Assembly (NCBI RefSeq): GCF_014397785.1
Contig: NZ_VZQQ01000002.1
Span: forward strand, 1 to 64,000
Length of the DNA: 64,000 nucleotides
Direction of reading: 5' to 3'
Source of the DNA: Paraburkholderia podalyriae
GTDB lineage: Bacteria > Pseudomonadota > Gammaproteobacteria > Burkholderiales > Burkholderiaceae
Part shown: positions 43,761 through 52,555 of the stretch, in pieces
Numbering within the stretch: position 1 is the first letter of the stretch
Layout of the letters: each line of letters starts with the position of its first letter
Notes under the pieces: model-generated
Told to the model about the DNA's origin: nothing
What the model saw: only the letters and a program-made list of their open reading frames with translations
The model's database searches: none
Made by a program: the position numbers and the translations under genes

Positions 43761-44609
43761 ATGAAACTCGCCAGCTTTTCTACCCATCAAGGCCCCTCGT
43801 TCGGCATCGTTCGCGACGCAACCGTATTCGACCTCGGCAAGCGTCTTGGCGGCCGCTATGCGGATCTGAAAGCGCTGATTGCCGCCGATGCATTCGGCGA
43901 GGCCGCCCAGGCGGCCGAAGGTACCCAGGGCGACTACCCGCTGTCGGAAGTCACGCTGTTGCCGGTCATTACGAACCCCGGGCAGATCTTCTGTATCGGG
44001 CTGAACTATGCCGAGCACGTCAAGGAAACCAATCGCGAGACCACCGAGCAGCCGGTCATCTTCATGCGCGTGCCGGCTTCGCAGGTTGGCCATGGCCAGC
44101 CGATGCTTCGTCCGCCGGAGTCGCAGCAGTTCGACTACGAGGGCGAAATTGCCGTCGTCATCGGTCGCGGCGGACGGCGCATTGCCGAAGCCGACGCGTG
44201 GAATCACATCGCTGGCTACGCCTGTTACAACGACGGCTCCGTGCGGGACTGGCAGCGCCATACGAGCCAGTGGGGGCCGGGTAAAAACTTTTATCGCACC
44301 GGCGCGTTCGGGCCGTGGATGGTGACGAGCGACGAGATCGAACCCAACGCGGTGATGACGCTCGTCACCCGCCTGAACGGCCAGGAAGTACAACGCGCGA
44401 CGACGCAGATGCTGATCCACGGCATCGCCAAACAGATCGCCTACCTGTCGACCTTCACCCCGCTCGCTCCAGGAGATGTGATCGTGACCGGCACGCCCGG
44501 CGGCGTCGGCGCGAAGCGCAACCCGCCGCTCTTCATGAAGCCGGGCGACGTGACGGAAGTGGAGGTAGATCGAATCGGTGTGCTGTCCAACCCGGTCGCC
44601 GACGAGTAA
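43761..44609 (+). CDS. Fumarylacetoacetate-hydrolase family protein
   Basis: The start at ATG 43761 follows CCGGAG; 282 residues. The FAH fold marks are GQIFCIGLNYAEHVKE, the metal ligands in FDYEGEIAVVIG (two Glu) and YNDGSVRDWQ (Asp), and GTPGGVGAKRNPPLFMKPGD near the end. Family enzymes hydrolyse or decarboxylate ring-fission products (fumarylpyruvate, 2-hydroxymuconate-type acids) or act as ureidoglycolate lyase. With the VOC protein and the MhpA-like hydroxylase, the aromatic role is the best guess. First gene of the plus-strand operon. Confidence 0.88.
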   Translation: MKLASFSTHQGPSFGIVRDATVFDLGKRLGGRYADLKALIAADAFGEAAQAAEGTQGDYPLSEVTLLPVITNPGQIFCIGLNYAEHVKETNRETTEQPVIFMRVPASQVGHGQPMLRPPESQQFDYEGEIAVVIGRGGRRIAEADAWNHIAGYACYNDGSVRDWQRHTSQWGPGKNFYRTGAFGPWMVTSDEIEPNAVMTLVTRLNGQEVQRATTQMLIHGIAKQIAYLSTFTPLAPGDVIVTGTPGGVGAKRNPPLFMKPGDVTEVEVDRIGVLSNPVADE

Positions 44610-44616
44610 CACCCAG

Positions 44617-44647
44617 CGCCGGACTCACGCTGTGCGTGCGCCCGGCG
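44617..44647 (+). other. Nested hairpin between FAH and hydroxylase genes
   Basis: Outer arms CGCCGG (44617-44622) and CCGGCG (44642-44647) enclose inner arms CACGC (44626-44630) and GCGTG (44634-44638). It fills most of the 58-base gap between the two genes. No T-tract; likely an mRNA processing or stability element, not a terminator. Confidence 0.45.
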
Positions 44648-44667
44648 TCTTCCAGACGGACTCAGAC

Positions 44668-46191
44668 ATGTCAGATAAAACCATTTCGACGCACGCGTGT
44701 GATTACGACGTGGCAGTCATCGGCCTCGGGCCCACCGGAGCGACGCTGGCCAACCTGCTCGCAATCGAAGGCTTGCGGGTGCTGGTGCTGGAGCGAGACA
44801 AGGACATTTTCGCGCTACCCCGCGCAGTGCACTTCGATGGCGAATGCATGCGCGTGTTCCAGACCGTCGGCATCGCGGACTCACTGCTTCCCAAGCTGTT
44901 TGTCGGTCCCGGCATGAAATTCGTGAACGCCGAGGGCAAGTTGCTGATCGACTGGCAGCGCCCCACTTGCATCGGGCCGCATGGCTGGTGCGCGAGTTAC
45001 AAGTTTCATCAGCCCGATCTCGAGAACGCGTTACGTGAACGCCTGGCCGGCCAGCCGAATGTCGATGTGCGCCTGCGTCACGAAGTGTTCGCGCTAGACG
45101 AGACGAGCAATGGCGTCCGGCTCCGCTTCGAAGACACGAGTTGCGGCAAGCTCGGCCATGCCACTGCCCGTTACGTCGTCGGCTGCGACGGCGCGCGCTC
45201 GATTGCGCGGCGCTTCATGGGCACCGAACTCACTGATCTGAAATCGCATGAACGTTGGGTGGTCGTCGACGTATTGCTTGACGCCCCTCGGCCCGACCTC
45301 GGCGATTACTCGATTCAATACTGCGACCCGGCGCGCCCGACCACCTACACGCGCGGCCCCGGCAATCGCCGCCGCTGGGAGATCATGGTGATGCCCGGCG
45401 ATGATGCGGCACAACTCGGTTCTCATGAGTGGCTGTGGGGCAAGCTCGCTCGCTGGATTTCGCCGGCCGACGCACGCCTCGAACGTTCCGCCATCTACAC
45501 CTTTCACTCGGTGGTGGCCAACGGCTGGCGCCGTGGACGACTTCTGCTTTCCGGAGATGCAGCGCATCAGACGCCGCCCTTCATGGGCCAGGGAATGGCG
45601 GCCGGTATCCGCGACGCTTCGAATCTCGCATGGAAGCTGGGTGCCGTCATCCGCGCAGAGGCGCCTGATACCCTGCTCGATACCTACGAATCCGAGCGCT
45701 CGCCGCACGTGCGCGAATTTATCGAAACAGCGGTACAGCTCGGGTCCGTGATTCGGACGACCCGTCCGGAACTTGCCAGCAGCCGCGACAGCGAAATGAG
45801 CGCAGCGATTCGCAATTTCGTCACCCCGCAACCGAAGCTCGGCCCGGGAGCCTGTCTCGATGAACCATCAGGCGTTGTTGGACAAATCGCCCCCCAACCC
45901 CGTCTGGCGGACGGACGCCTGCTGGACGACGTGGTCGGCTATCGCTTTGCACTCGTCGTGCTACCGGAGTTGCTCGCTGAATGTAGCGACATTTCTAGTC
46001 GCGCCGCGCAGGCTGGCGTCGAGATCGTCGCCAGCGAAGGGGCTGCCGTCCGTGAGTGGTTAGCTTCAACCGGCGCTTCAGCTGTGCTTATACGTCCCGA
46101 CCGGTATGTGTATGGCGTCGCTCAGGAGGCGGAATCCTTGTGCTGTCTGCTTGAACACGCATTACCTGGCCTGCAGACAGAGAGCGCATGA
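44668..46191 (+). CDS. FAD-dependent aromatic hydroxylase (MhpA-like)
   Basis: The start at ATG 44668 gives 507 residues. Class A flavin monooxygenase motifs: dinucleotide-binding GLGPTGATLANLLAIEGLRV, the DG motif VVGCDGARS, and LLSGDAAHQTPPFMGQGMAA (second FAD motif) before a thioredoxin-like C-terminal part. It resembles 3-(3-hydroxyphenyl)propionate hydroxylase and relatives that ortho-hydroxylate phenols using NAD(P)H and O2. It would generate the catechol- or hydroquinone-type substrate for the VOC enzyme. Exact aromatic unknown. Confidence 0.88.
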   Translation: MSDKTISTHACDYDVAVIGLGPTGATLANLLAIEGLRVLVLERDKDIFALPRAVHFDGECMRVFQTVGIADSLLPKLFVGPGMKFVNAEGKLLIDWQRPTCIGPHGWCASYKFHQPDLENALRERLAGQPNVDVRLRHEVFALDETSNGVRLRFEDTSCGKLGHATARYVVGCDGARSIARRFMGTELTDLKSHERWVVVDVLLDAPRPDLGDYSIQYCDPARPTTYTRGPGNRRRWEIMVMPGDDAAQLGSHEWLWGKLARWISPADARLERSAIYTFHSVVANGWRRGRLLLSGDAAHQTPPFMGQGMAAGIRDASNLAWKLGAVIRAEAPDTLLDTYESERSPHVREFIETAVQLGSVIRTTRPELASSRDSEMSAAIRNFVTPQPKLGPGACLDEPSGVVGQIAPQPRLADGRLLDDVVGYRFALVVLPELLAECSDISSRAAQAGVEIVASEGAAVREWLASTGASAVLIRPDRYVYGVAQEAESLCCLLEHALPGLQTESA

Positions 46192-46287
46192 CCTGGTAAG
46201 CCCGCAAAACGCGTTGAAGCGCGAGAGACATCGTTACCAACGCACACCCATCATTGGACAAAGAAGCCAACAATCACTGGAGGAGTC

Positions 46288-47634
46288 ATGGAGACAACCC
46301 GTAATCCGGTCGGCGGCGCCGACCGCCCGCAGCCCCCCGGCCTGACATGGTCGCAGTGGAAGATGATTCTCATCGCGAGCCTTGGCGGCTCGCTGGAGTT
46401 TTACGATTTCATCGTCTACGGCTTCTTTGCGCATAACATTGCGGCCCAGTTTTTCCCGAATGCGTCGTCGCTGATCAGCATGCTCGCGACTTTCTCCGTG
46501 CTTGCGATCGGATACGTGATCCGGCCGCTCGGCGGGATTGTGCTCAGTAGCTGGGGCGACCGTTATGGCCGGCGTCCGGTATTCCTTGGCTCGATCATTG
46601 TGGTCACGACCGCGACCATCTGTCTGGGGCTGCTGCCCAACTACCAGAGCTGGGGCACGACCGCGTCGATCCTGTTGATCATGCTTCGCATGCTGCAGGG
46701 TTTTTGCGTCGGCGGAGAAATGCCCGGCGCCATCACCTATGCGGTGGAAGCGGCACCGCATCGCGCGGGCCTTGCCGCGGGCATCATCATCTGCGCGGTC
46801 AACGTTGGCGTGTTGCTGGCCACGTTCGTCAACCTCGGCATCCAGACTTACCTCTCCGCTGCGGATGCGGCGGCGTATGGCTGGCGGATCGCGTTTCTGT
46901 TCGGCGGGGTTTGCGGAATCGTCTCCTACTGGATGCGCCGCAATCTGGATGAGTCTCCCGAGTTCAAGAAGATGCATGGAGCCGTCGTCAAACAACCGTT
47001 TCGCGAGACGCTGCGACGTCATGGCAAGGCCGTTGCGGCGGGCGCGCTCACGATCGCGGTGATGGCCGGCGTCAACGGCATACTCTACGGCCATATGCCC
47101 GCTTATCTCGTGCAGCAGTTGCATTACGCACCCCGGACTGCGGCGATTGCCCAGAACGCTTATCTGATCGTCAGCTCTTTCGGCCTGCTCGCTGCGGGCT
47201 GGCTCGGCGACAAGATCCCGCGCCGGTATCTCCTGCGCACGTCCGCGGCGCTATTGCTCGTGTTGAGCTACCCGTTCTATCAAGCGCTCGTCAACCATAC
47301 CGTCGATCCGGTCGTGCTATTTGTCCTCGCCGGCGTGGTTTTCTCACTTGCAAGCGGGACTTGGGCGTCGGTACTCGCCGATCAATTTCCTGTCCAGGTC
47401 AGATTCAGTGGAATCGCGCTTGCATACAACCTGTCGGTCGTCGTCTTCAGCGGCTTTGCGCCGTTGCTGGCGACTCTACTGATTCGCCAGACCGGTTCCC
47501 TCGCAGCGCCAGCCTACTACGTTTTGTGCGCATCCGCAGTCGCGCTGCTTGCAAGCTATGCATTGCCGATGGGAAGGTTCGCGGCCGAACCCATTTCGCA
47601 GGGAAATCGACTGAGCGGCGAATTATTGCGTTGA
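46288..47634 (+). CDS. MFS transporter (aromatic acid/metabolite:H+ symporter type)
   Basis: 448 residues, 12 membrane segments; GGAGGAG precedes the start. MHS marks: GGSLEFYDFIVYGFFAHNIA in segment 1, SSWGDRYGRRPVF loop, RMLQGFCVGGEMPGA in segment 4. It follows the hydroxylase by 96 bases and probably imports the aromatic acid. It is a different lineage from the MFS gene at 22018. Confidence 0.87.
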   Translation: METTRNPVGGADRPQPPGLTWSQWKMILIASLGGSLEFYDFIVYGFFAHNIAAQFFPNASSLISMLATFSVLAIGYVIRPLGGIVLSSWGDRYGRRPVFLGSIIVVTTATICLGLLPNYQSWGTTASILLIMLRMLQGFCVGGEMPGAITYAVEAAPHRAGLAAGIIICAVNVGVLLATFVNLGIQTYLSAADAAAYGWRIAFLFGGVCGIVSYWMRRNLDESPEFKKMHGAVVKQPFRETLRRHGKAVAAGALTIAVMAGVNGILYGHMPAYLVQQLHYAPRTAAIAQNAYLIVSSFGLLAAGWLGDKIPRRYLLRTSAALLLVLSYPFYQALVNHTVDPVVLFVLAGVVFSLASGTWASVLADQFPVQVRFSGIALAYNLSVVVFSGFAPLLATLLIRQTGSLAAPAYYVLCASAVALLASYALPMGRFAAEPISQGNRLSGELLR

Positions 47635-47745
47635 CCGCGGCGAACGATTCGCCGCGCGGAAGATGCCCGCGAACACACAACTCAACAGGCTGCCGGTGCC
47701 GTTCCTGACGGGCCACGCGCATGCCACAGCCGCAGGAGAATCACG

Positions 47746-48132
47746 ATGAAGCATGCGTTCGCTCAAACCGCCGTCGACGCAGCGGAAAAACAACGCTGCG
47801 ACGCCACTGTGTCAGGGGACATGCTGACACTGGCCTCGCTTCTCGACGACGAGCTGATGTTCGTTCACTCATCCGGCTACGTTCATGGCAAGTCGGAGTA
47901 TCTGACTTTCCTCGCCGAGAAGATCGAGACACGGCAGATTAAGCGTCCGCAGCCGCTCGCGTACAGGTTTCTGCGAGACATGGTGATCACGACGGGTCGT
48001 CTTGAGCAGTCACTGGTGCGCAGGGTGGATGGATCCGAGGTCGAGATTCGCGCGCTCGTCACGCAGATCTGGATCAAACGCGAAGCTGTCTGGAAGCTGT
48101 GGCACGTCCATTCGGGGCGCTTGCCGGACTGA
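47746..48132 (+). CDS. SnoaL/NTF2-like (DUF4440) protein
   Basis: A 128-residue cone-fold protein; CAGGAG precedes the start. Sequence features typical of DUF4440: an N-terminal helix, LASLLDDELMFVHSSGYVHGK and VTQIWIKREAVWKLWHVHSG. Such proteins act as small hydratase/isomerase-like or ligand-binding subunits in aromatic and steroid pathways. Last gene of the aromatic operon, role undefined. Confidence 0.8.
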   Translation: MKHAFAQTAVDAAEKQRCDATVSGDMLTLASLLDDELMFVHSSGYVHGKSEYLTFLAEKIETRQIKRPQPLAYRFLRDMVITTGRLEQSLVRRVDGSEVEIRALVTQIWIKREAVWKLWHVHSGRLPD

Positions 48133-48144
48133 CGCGAATCGCTA

Positions 48145-48569
48145 TCAGCCCGGCGACTGCGCGCATCCATAAGTGGCCAGGAACACGTCAACCGCTCTTT
48201 GAACGGTTTTCGTGACGTTGCCCGGCGTCGTGTCCGGCGGCAGCCCAGAAGGCAAAGCTCCACCAGCTCCGCCTGGCACAGCGCCCGAAGATGCGCTGCC
48301 GCGACGGTCGGGTCACACTTGCGCAACTGGCCGGCCTCGCAGGACTGCTGCAGGAACTCGGTCACCATTTGCCAGCCGAGCTTCAGTCCACGTTCGTAAA
48401 ACAACGCTCCCACATGCGAGCGGCCGCCTTCATGATTGGACAGACGGCGTACCGCGAGCAACTGCGGCTGCACCGCGGTCAGGTAGTGCTTGCCGAAGCT
48501 GATCAGCTGTGGCGCGTTTCCGAGAGGCGTCTGAAAATTGCCATGCTGAGGCCACCGATGACATGACAA
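48145..48569 (-). pseudogene. TetR-family regulator remnant (C-terminal domain only, frameshifted)
   Basis: Minus-strand codons give FQTPLGNAPQLISF, then ALFYERGLKLGWQMVTEFLQ and DPTVAAAHLRALCQAELVEL, the effector domain of AefR/TetR-type regulators. Near 48240 the frame changes; the true end (TPGNVTKTVQRAVDVFLATY then a stop at 48145) lies in another frame. No helix-turn-helix is found upstream. A dead fragment between the aromatic operon and the dehydrogenase gene at 48728. Confidence 0.72.
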
Positions 48570-48727
48570 TCTTCGCCGTGGGCCTCACATCCTCGTTCAG
48601 TGCAGACAGTCTCCGGCAAAGATTCGGATGGTAGCCCCTGGACGGCTTACTGCGGCCGCGGCTGGCCGCGGCAGCGCTCGTCATCGTGTGGCTCAGCGTG
48701 AAGACCGCCGAATCAGTCGCGAGGCGG

Positions 48728-49633
48728 CTAGGTCGGGAAGTGGATCGGCTTGCTCATGCCCGCATCGGACAACGCACACAACGCTACCGCCGACCAGTCG
48801 TGCGCGGCGCCCATCCCTTGCGAACGCAAGGTCAGGAAGCGGTCGCGCACGAGGCTCGCCAGCGGCAACGGCACACCCAGCGCCTCGGCGGCCGCCAGCA
48901 TCAGACGGTTGTCCTTCTGGCCGAGCGGCAACGAAAAACCCGGCGGCTGGAACTGCTGGGACGCGATCAATGGGCCGTAGATCTTGTACGGCGGCGCGTT
49001 GAAGTTCGCGCTCGTCAGCAATTCGACGAGGCGCATCGGGTCGATGCCCGCCTTGCCGGCCACCGCACAGGCCTCGCCCAAAGTCTCGATGATCGCGGAC
49101 AGCATGAAATTGCCGATCAGCTTCACAAGGTTCGCCTGCGAAGGATCCGTGCCGACGATGCCGACCGACTGTCCGAGTTGCTCAAGAAGCGGGACCGCGA
49201 CGGTGAGATGCGTGTCCTCGCCCGCGGCCATGATGAAGAGCTTGCGCGCCGCAGCGGCGTCGGGCCGTCCGAATACCGGCGCGGACACGAAAGGGAGTTC
49301 CGCTTCGCGGTAGCGCGCCGCGTGATCCTGCGCGGCCGCCACGCTAATCGTGCTCATCGAGATATGCAGCGCGCCCGGTCGCAGCGCGTTAGCAATACCG
49401 GCCTCGCCGAACGTGACGGCGGCATGCGCGGCATCGTCGGCGACCATCGTGAACACGACATCAGCCGACTCCGCGGCGTGCGCCGGGCTTGCGGCGACCC
49501 GTGCGCCAGCGGCGCGCAAAGGCTCCGCCCTCGCGGCCGTGCGGTTGAAAACATGCACCTCATGCCCCGACTCGACCAGGTTCATCGCAATTGCGGCGCC
49601 CATCGAGCCAAGACCTACGAATCCAATCTTCAT
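48728..49633 (-). CDS. 3-hydroxyisobutyrate-dehydrogenase-like beta-hydroxyacid dehydrogenase
   Basis: 301 residues: N-terminal MKIGFVGLGSMGAAIAMNLV (NAD(P)-binding), a substrate-site HISMSTIS segment, and the catalytic lysine region (NLVKLIGNFMLSAIIETLGE). Family members reduce or oxidise tartronate semialdehyde, 3-hydroxyisobutyrate, L-threonate or similar acids. It is the last gene of the acid-sugar operon, 41 bases after the YqhD-like gene. A semialdehyde or threonate substrate fits, but the sequence alone does not choose. Confidence 0.87.
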   Translation of the reverse strand: MKIGFVGLGSMGAAIAMNLVESGHEVHVFNRTAARAEPLRAAGARVAASPAHAAESADVVFTMVADDAAHAAVTFGEAGIANALRPGALHISMSTISVAAAQDHAARYREAELPFVSAPVFGRPDAAAARKLFIMAAGEDTHLTVAVPLLEQLGQSVGIVGTDPSQANLVKLIGNFMLSAIIETLGEACAVAGKAGIDPMRLVELLTSANFNAPPYKIYGPLIASQQFQPPGFSLPLGQKDNRLMLAAAEALGVPLPLASLVRDRFLTLRSQGMGAAHDWSAVALCALSDAGMSKPIHFPT

Positions 49634-49674
49634 GGTGATAATCCAGGAGAACAGTCAAGCGGACACGGGATCGC

Positions 49675-50829
49675 TCAGACTGCAAGTTGATAGACCTGGC
49701 GGCTGACTTCGAGCGTCACGTCGCCGTGCTCGCCCAACGCCGTCATCCCGTGCTCTTCGAGCTTGTTGATCAGCGTGCCGATGGAGCTGCCGCCAATCTG
49801 ATAGTCGCGCAACCGGGTCCCGAGCGACATGCGCTCGAAGAACACGCGGGTTGCCGTGATCGCCGCGCTGATGCGCTCGTCCTCGCTACCCTCGGTAATG
49901 TTCCAGACGCGCTCCGCGTATTGCAGCAGCTTGGCGTGCTTCTGTTGCCGTCGCACGCTCAGCATGGCCGGCAGCACGATCGCGAGCGTCTGCGCATGAT
50001 CGAGCCCGTGCAGCGCGGTGATTTCGTGGCCGAGCATGTGAGTCGCCCAGTCCTGCGGCACGCCTGCGCCGATCAGGCCGTTGAGCGCGAGCGTCGCGGT
50101 CCACATGAGGTTGGCGCGCACCGCATAGTTGTGCGGCTCGGCAAGCGCCTGCGGGCCCACTTCGGTCAACGTGATCAACAGCCCTTCAGCAAAGCGGTCC
50201 TGCACTTTCGCATCGACCGGATAGGTCAGGTACTGCTCGACGACATGAACGAATGCGTCGACGACGCCGTTGGCGATCTGCCGCGGCGGCAGCGAGTAGG
50301 TCGTGACCGGATCGAGCACGGAAAATCGCGGATAGGTTGCATCGCTGCGAAACGGCAGCTTGTCGCCTTTCGCGCGATGGCTGATCACGCCGCCGTTGTT
50401 CATTTCGGAACCCGTGGCCGGCAACGTCAACACACTGCCGAACGGCATCGCGTCGCGCACTTCGACCTGTTTCGCGAGGATGTCCCACGGCTCGCCGTCG
50501 AACTTCAGTGCGGCCGCGATGAACTTCGTGCCGTCGATCACCGAGCCGCCGCCGACTGCGAGCAGAAAGTCGAGGTCGCGCTCACGTGCCAACTCGACCG
50601 CCTGCATCAAGGTTTCGTAGGTGGGATTGGGCTCGATGCCGCTGAACACGAAATAGGAGCGCTCGCCGAGCGCTGCCTGTACTTGCGCGAGCACGCCATT
50701 GCTCTTGACGCTGCCGCCGCCGCACGTGATCATCACGCGCGCGTTGGTCGGGACCTCGGTGTCGAGTGCGGCGATCTGGCCTTCGCCGAACAGAATGCGA
50801 GTTGGATTGTGGAAGATGAAGTTTTGCAT
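49675..50829 (-). CDS. yqhD: NADPH-dependent iron-type alcohol dehydrogenase, YqhD-like
   Basis: The start at 50829 gives MQNFIFHNPTRILFGEGQIA, the normal start of YqhD; 384 residues. Cofactor loop GGGSVKSNGV, GGGSVIDGTKFIAAA, and metal-ligand regions DAFVHVVEQY and MLGHEITALHGLDHAQ are all present. E. coli YqhD reduces short and reactive aldehydes with NADPH. Located 106 bases after a NemR-like TetR gene, it may detoxify aldehydes or reduce a pathway aldehyde such as glycolaldehyde or a 3-oxo acid product. Confidence 0.9.
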   Translation of the reverse strand: MQNFIFHNPTRILFGEGQIAALDTEVPTNARVMITCGGGSVKSNGVLAQVQAALGERSYFVFSGIEPNPTYETLMQAVELARERDLDFLLAVGGGSVIDGTKFIAAALKFDGEPWDILAKQVEVRDAMPFGSVLTLPATGSEMNNGGVISHRAKGDKLPFRSDATYPRFSVLDPVTTYSLPPRQIANGVVDAFVHVVEQYLTYPVDAKVQDRFAEGLLITLTEVGPQALAEPHNYAVRANLMWTATLALNGLIGAGVPQDWATHMLGHEITALHGLDHAQTLAIVLPAMLSVRRQQKHAKLLQYAERVWNITEGSEDERISAAITATRVFFERMSLGTRLRDYQIGGSSIGTLINKLEEHGMTALGEHGDVTLEVSRQVYQLAV

Positions 50830-50935
50830 GGGGACCTTGCTTTCCTGCATTGATATGACCGGTCGTCTCAACTGCGGACAAACCGCGCACCGCAGAGCGA
50901 CTGCGCGCCGCCCGGCGCGCCGACCTCGCTTACTG

Positions 50936-51544
50936 TTATTGCCGGGACTTGAAAAACAGATCGAACATCGAATGCACACAGGCCTTCAAAGGTTCGACCG
51001 AGTCCTCCAGCTTCATCCGCAACAGGCTGCCTTCCCACATGTTCCAGAAAAGGTCTGCCATTGCTTCAGCCGGAAGATCGCGGCGCACCGAACCGAACTC
51101 CTGTCCTCGGCGCAGGTACTCCGCACAACGCATGCGCCATTCGTCGACCGTCAGGCGCGCCGCACGACGGCACAGATCGCTCGACTGCGCGATCTCGCCG
51201 GCAAAGTTGCCTAACAGGCATCCGCAACGATCTTCACAAGCCTCGTAGTCGGCCACCATGCGCTCGTAGATGCCGCGTAGCGCGAGCAGCGGATCAGGCG
51301 CATCCACTTCGATCGAATACTGCTGCCACTCTGCCGCCTGCTCGTCCGCGTAGTGACGCAGGATCGCCGCGCCAAACGCTTCCTTGCTGTCGAAGTAGTT
51401 GTAGAACGAACCCTTCGGCACGCCGGCGCGCGCAACGATGTCCTTCACGCCGGTGCCGTGATAGCCGGTTTCGGCAAACAGCGCGACGCCGGCCTCCAGC
51501 AGCTTCTGGTGAAAGTCCGCGGTTCTGCGCACAGGTGCTCCCAT
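50936..51544 (-). CDS. TetR-family regulator (NemR-like)
   Basis: 202 residues. Helix-turn-helix at about 25-55 (YHGTGVKDIVARAGVPKGSF, then YNYFDSKEAF). The ligand domain has a Cys-rich patch (YEACEDRCGCLLGNFAGEIA) recalling NemR, whose cysteines sense electrophiles and quinones. It is nine bases downstream of PdxA2 and upstream of the YqhD-like gene; in E. coli nemR controls electrophile-reducing enzymes, so control of the YqhD-like gene is plausible. Confidence 0.85.
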   Translation of the reverse strand: MGAPVRRTADFHQKLLEAGVALFAETGYHGTGVKDIVARAGVPKGSFYNYFDSKEAFGAAILRHYADEQAAEWQQYSIEVDAPDPLLALRGIYERMVADYEACEDRCGCLLGNFAGEIAQSSDLCRRAARLTVDEWRMRCAEYLRRGQEFGSVRRDLPAEAMADLFWNMWEGSLLRMKLEDSVEPLKACVHSMFDLFFKSRQ

Positions 51545-51553
51545 CGCCGCGTC

Positions 51554-52555
51554 TCAGGCTCGCCGCGTGGCGAGCTCGGCGCCCTGACGCAAGGCTTCGA
51601 GGAGACTGCGCTCATCGGCAATGCCCTTGCCGGCGATGTCGAACGCCGTGCCGTGATCGACCGAGGTGCGGATCACATCCAGACCGACCGTCACATTGAC
51701 GCCCGCCTCCAGCCCAAGAACTTTGACCGGACCGTGACCCTGATCGTGATACATCGCGACCACCAGGTCGAAATCGCCGCGTCCGGCGCGGAAGAAAAGC
51801 GTGTCGGCAGGCAACGGACCTTCAATGTCCCAGCCTCGCTCGCGAAGACGCTGCACCGCGGGAACGATCTTTTCTTCTTCCTCGCCGTAACCGAACAGGC
51901 CGTTCTCGCCCGCATGCGGATTGATGCCGCACACGGCGATGCGCGGATTGGCGATGCCGGCCTTCACGAGCGTCGCATGACCGCGTTCGATCGTGCGCTG
52001 CACGAGGCCCGGCTCGATCTTGCGAATCGCATCGATGATGCCGATGTGCGTGGTCACGTGAATCACGCGCAATTTAGGCGCGACGAGCATCATCGAGACT
52101 TCGTCGATGCCGGTGAGATATGCGAGCATCTCGGTGTGGCCAGGATACTTGTGACCGCCTGCGTGAAGCGCCTCCTTGTTCAAGGGCGCCGTGCAGATCG
52201 CGTCGATCTCGCCGGCTTTTGCCAGCTCGACCGCGCGCGCAATGTAGCGGTAGGCGGCGTCGCCCGCGAGTGCCGACAGCTTGCCAAATGGCAGGTCGAC
52301 GGGAATCAGCGCGAGGTCGATACACTCGATGGTCCCCGACTCATAGCGGGCCTCCGACGCGTTCTCGATACGACGCACCGTGGCGCTACCACCGAGAATC
52401 TCATCCGCGCGTTCGAGGCGTGCCGCATCGCCGATGACAAGCGGGCGGCACTGCTGATAGACCGACTCGTGCGTCAGGCTCTTGACCACGATCTCGGGAC
52501 CCACGCCGGCTGCGTCGCCCATCGTGATGCCGATGACAGGAAGGTAGTTGCTCAT
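51554..52555 (-). CDS. pdxA2: PdxA2-type 4-phospho-threonate/erythronate dehydrogenase
   Basis: A 333-residue member of the PdxA family. Metal-ligand histidines are visible in HKYPGHTEMLAYLTG and MYHDQGHGPVKVLG, with the C-terminal GTAFDIAGKGIADERSLLEA. The vitamin B6 PdxA is chromosomally linked elsewhere; copies next to DUF1537 kinases form a separate group (PdxA2) that oxidises and decarboxylates 4-phospho-D-threonate or -erythronate to dihydroxyacetone phosphate. It overlaps the kinase stop by ATGA. Role by family and context: catabolic, not B6 synthesis. Confidence 0.87.
   Translation of the reverse strand: MSNYLPVIGITMGDAAGVGPEIVVKSLTHESVYQQCRPLVIGDAARLERADEILGGSATVRRIENASEARYESGTIECIDLALIPVDLPFGKLSALAGDAAYRYIARAVELAKAGEIDAICTAPLNKEALHAGGHKYPGHTEMLAYLTGIDEVSMMLVAPKLRVIHVTTHIGIIDAIRKIEPGLVQRTIERGHATLVKAGIANPRIAVCGINPHAGENGLFGYGEEEEKIVPAVQRLRERGWDIEGPLPADTLFFRAGRGDFDLVVAMYHDQGHGPVKVLGLEAGVNVTVGLDVIRTSVDHGTAFDIAGKGIADERSLLEALRQGAELATRRA

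Noticed and set aside
48640..48727. A hydrophobic plus-strand frame (ALVIVWLSVKTAES) as the end of a membrane-protein gene
   Set aside because: Too short, no start or recognisable family, and it runs antisense into the HIBADH-like gene.
51554..52555. Calling this gene the vitamin B6 enzyme PdxA
   Set aside because: Its overlap with a DUF1537 kinase and linkage to an acid-sugar permease place it with the catabolic PdxA2 group.
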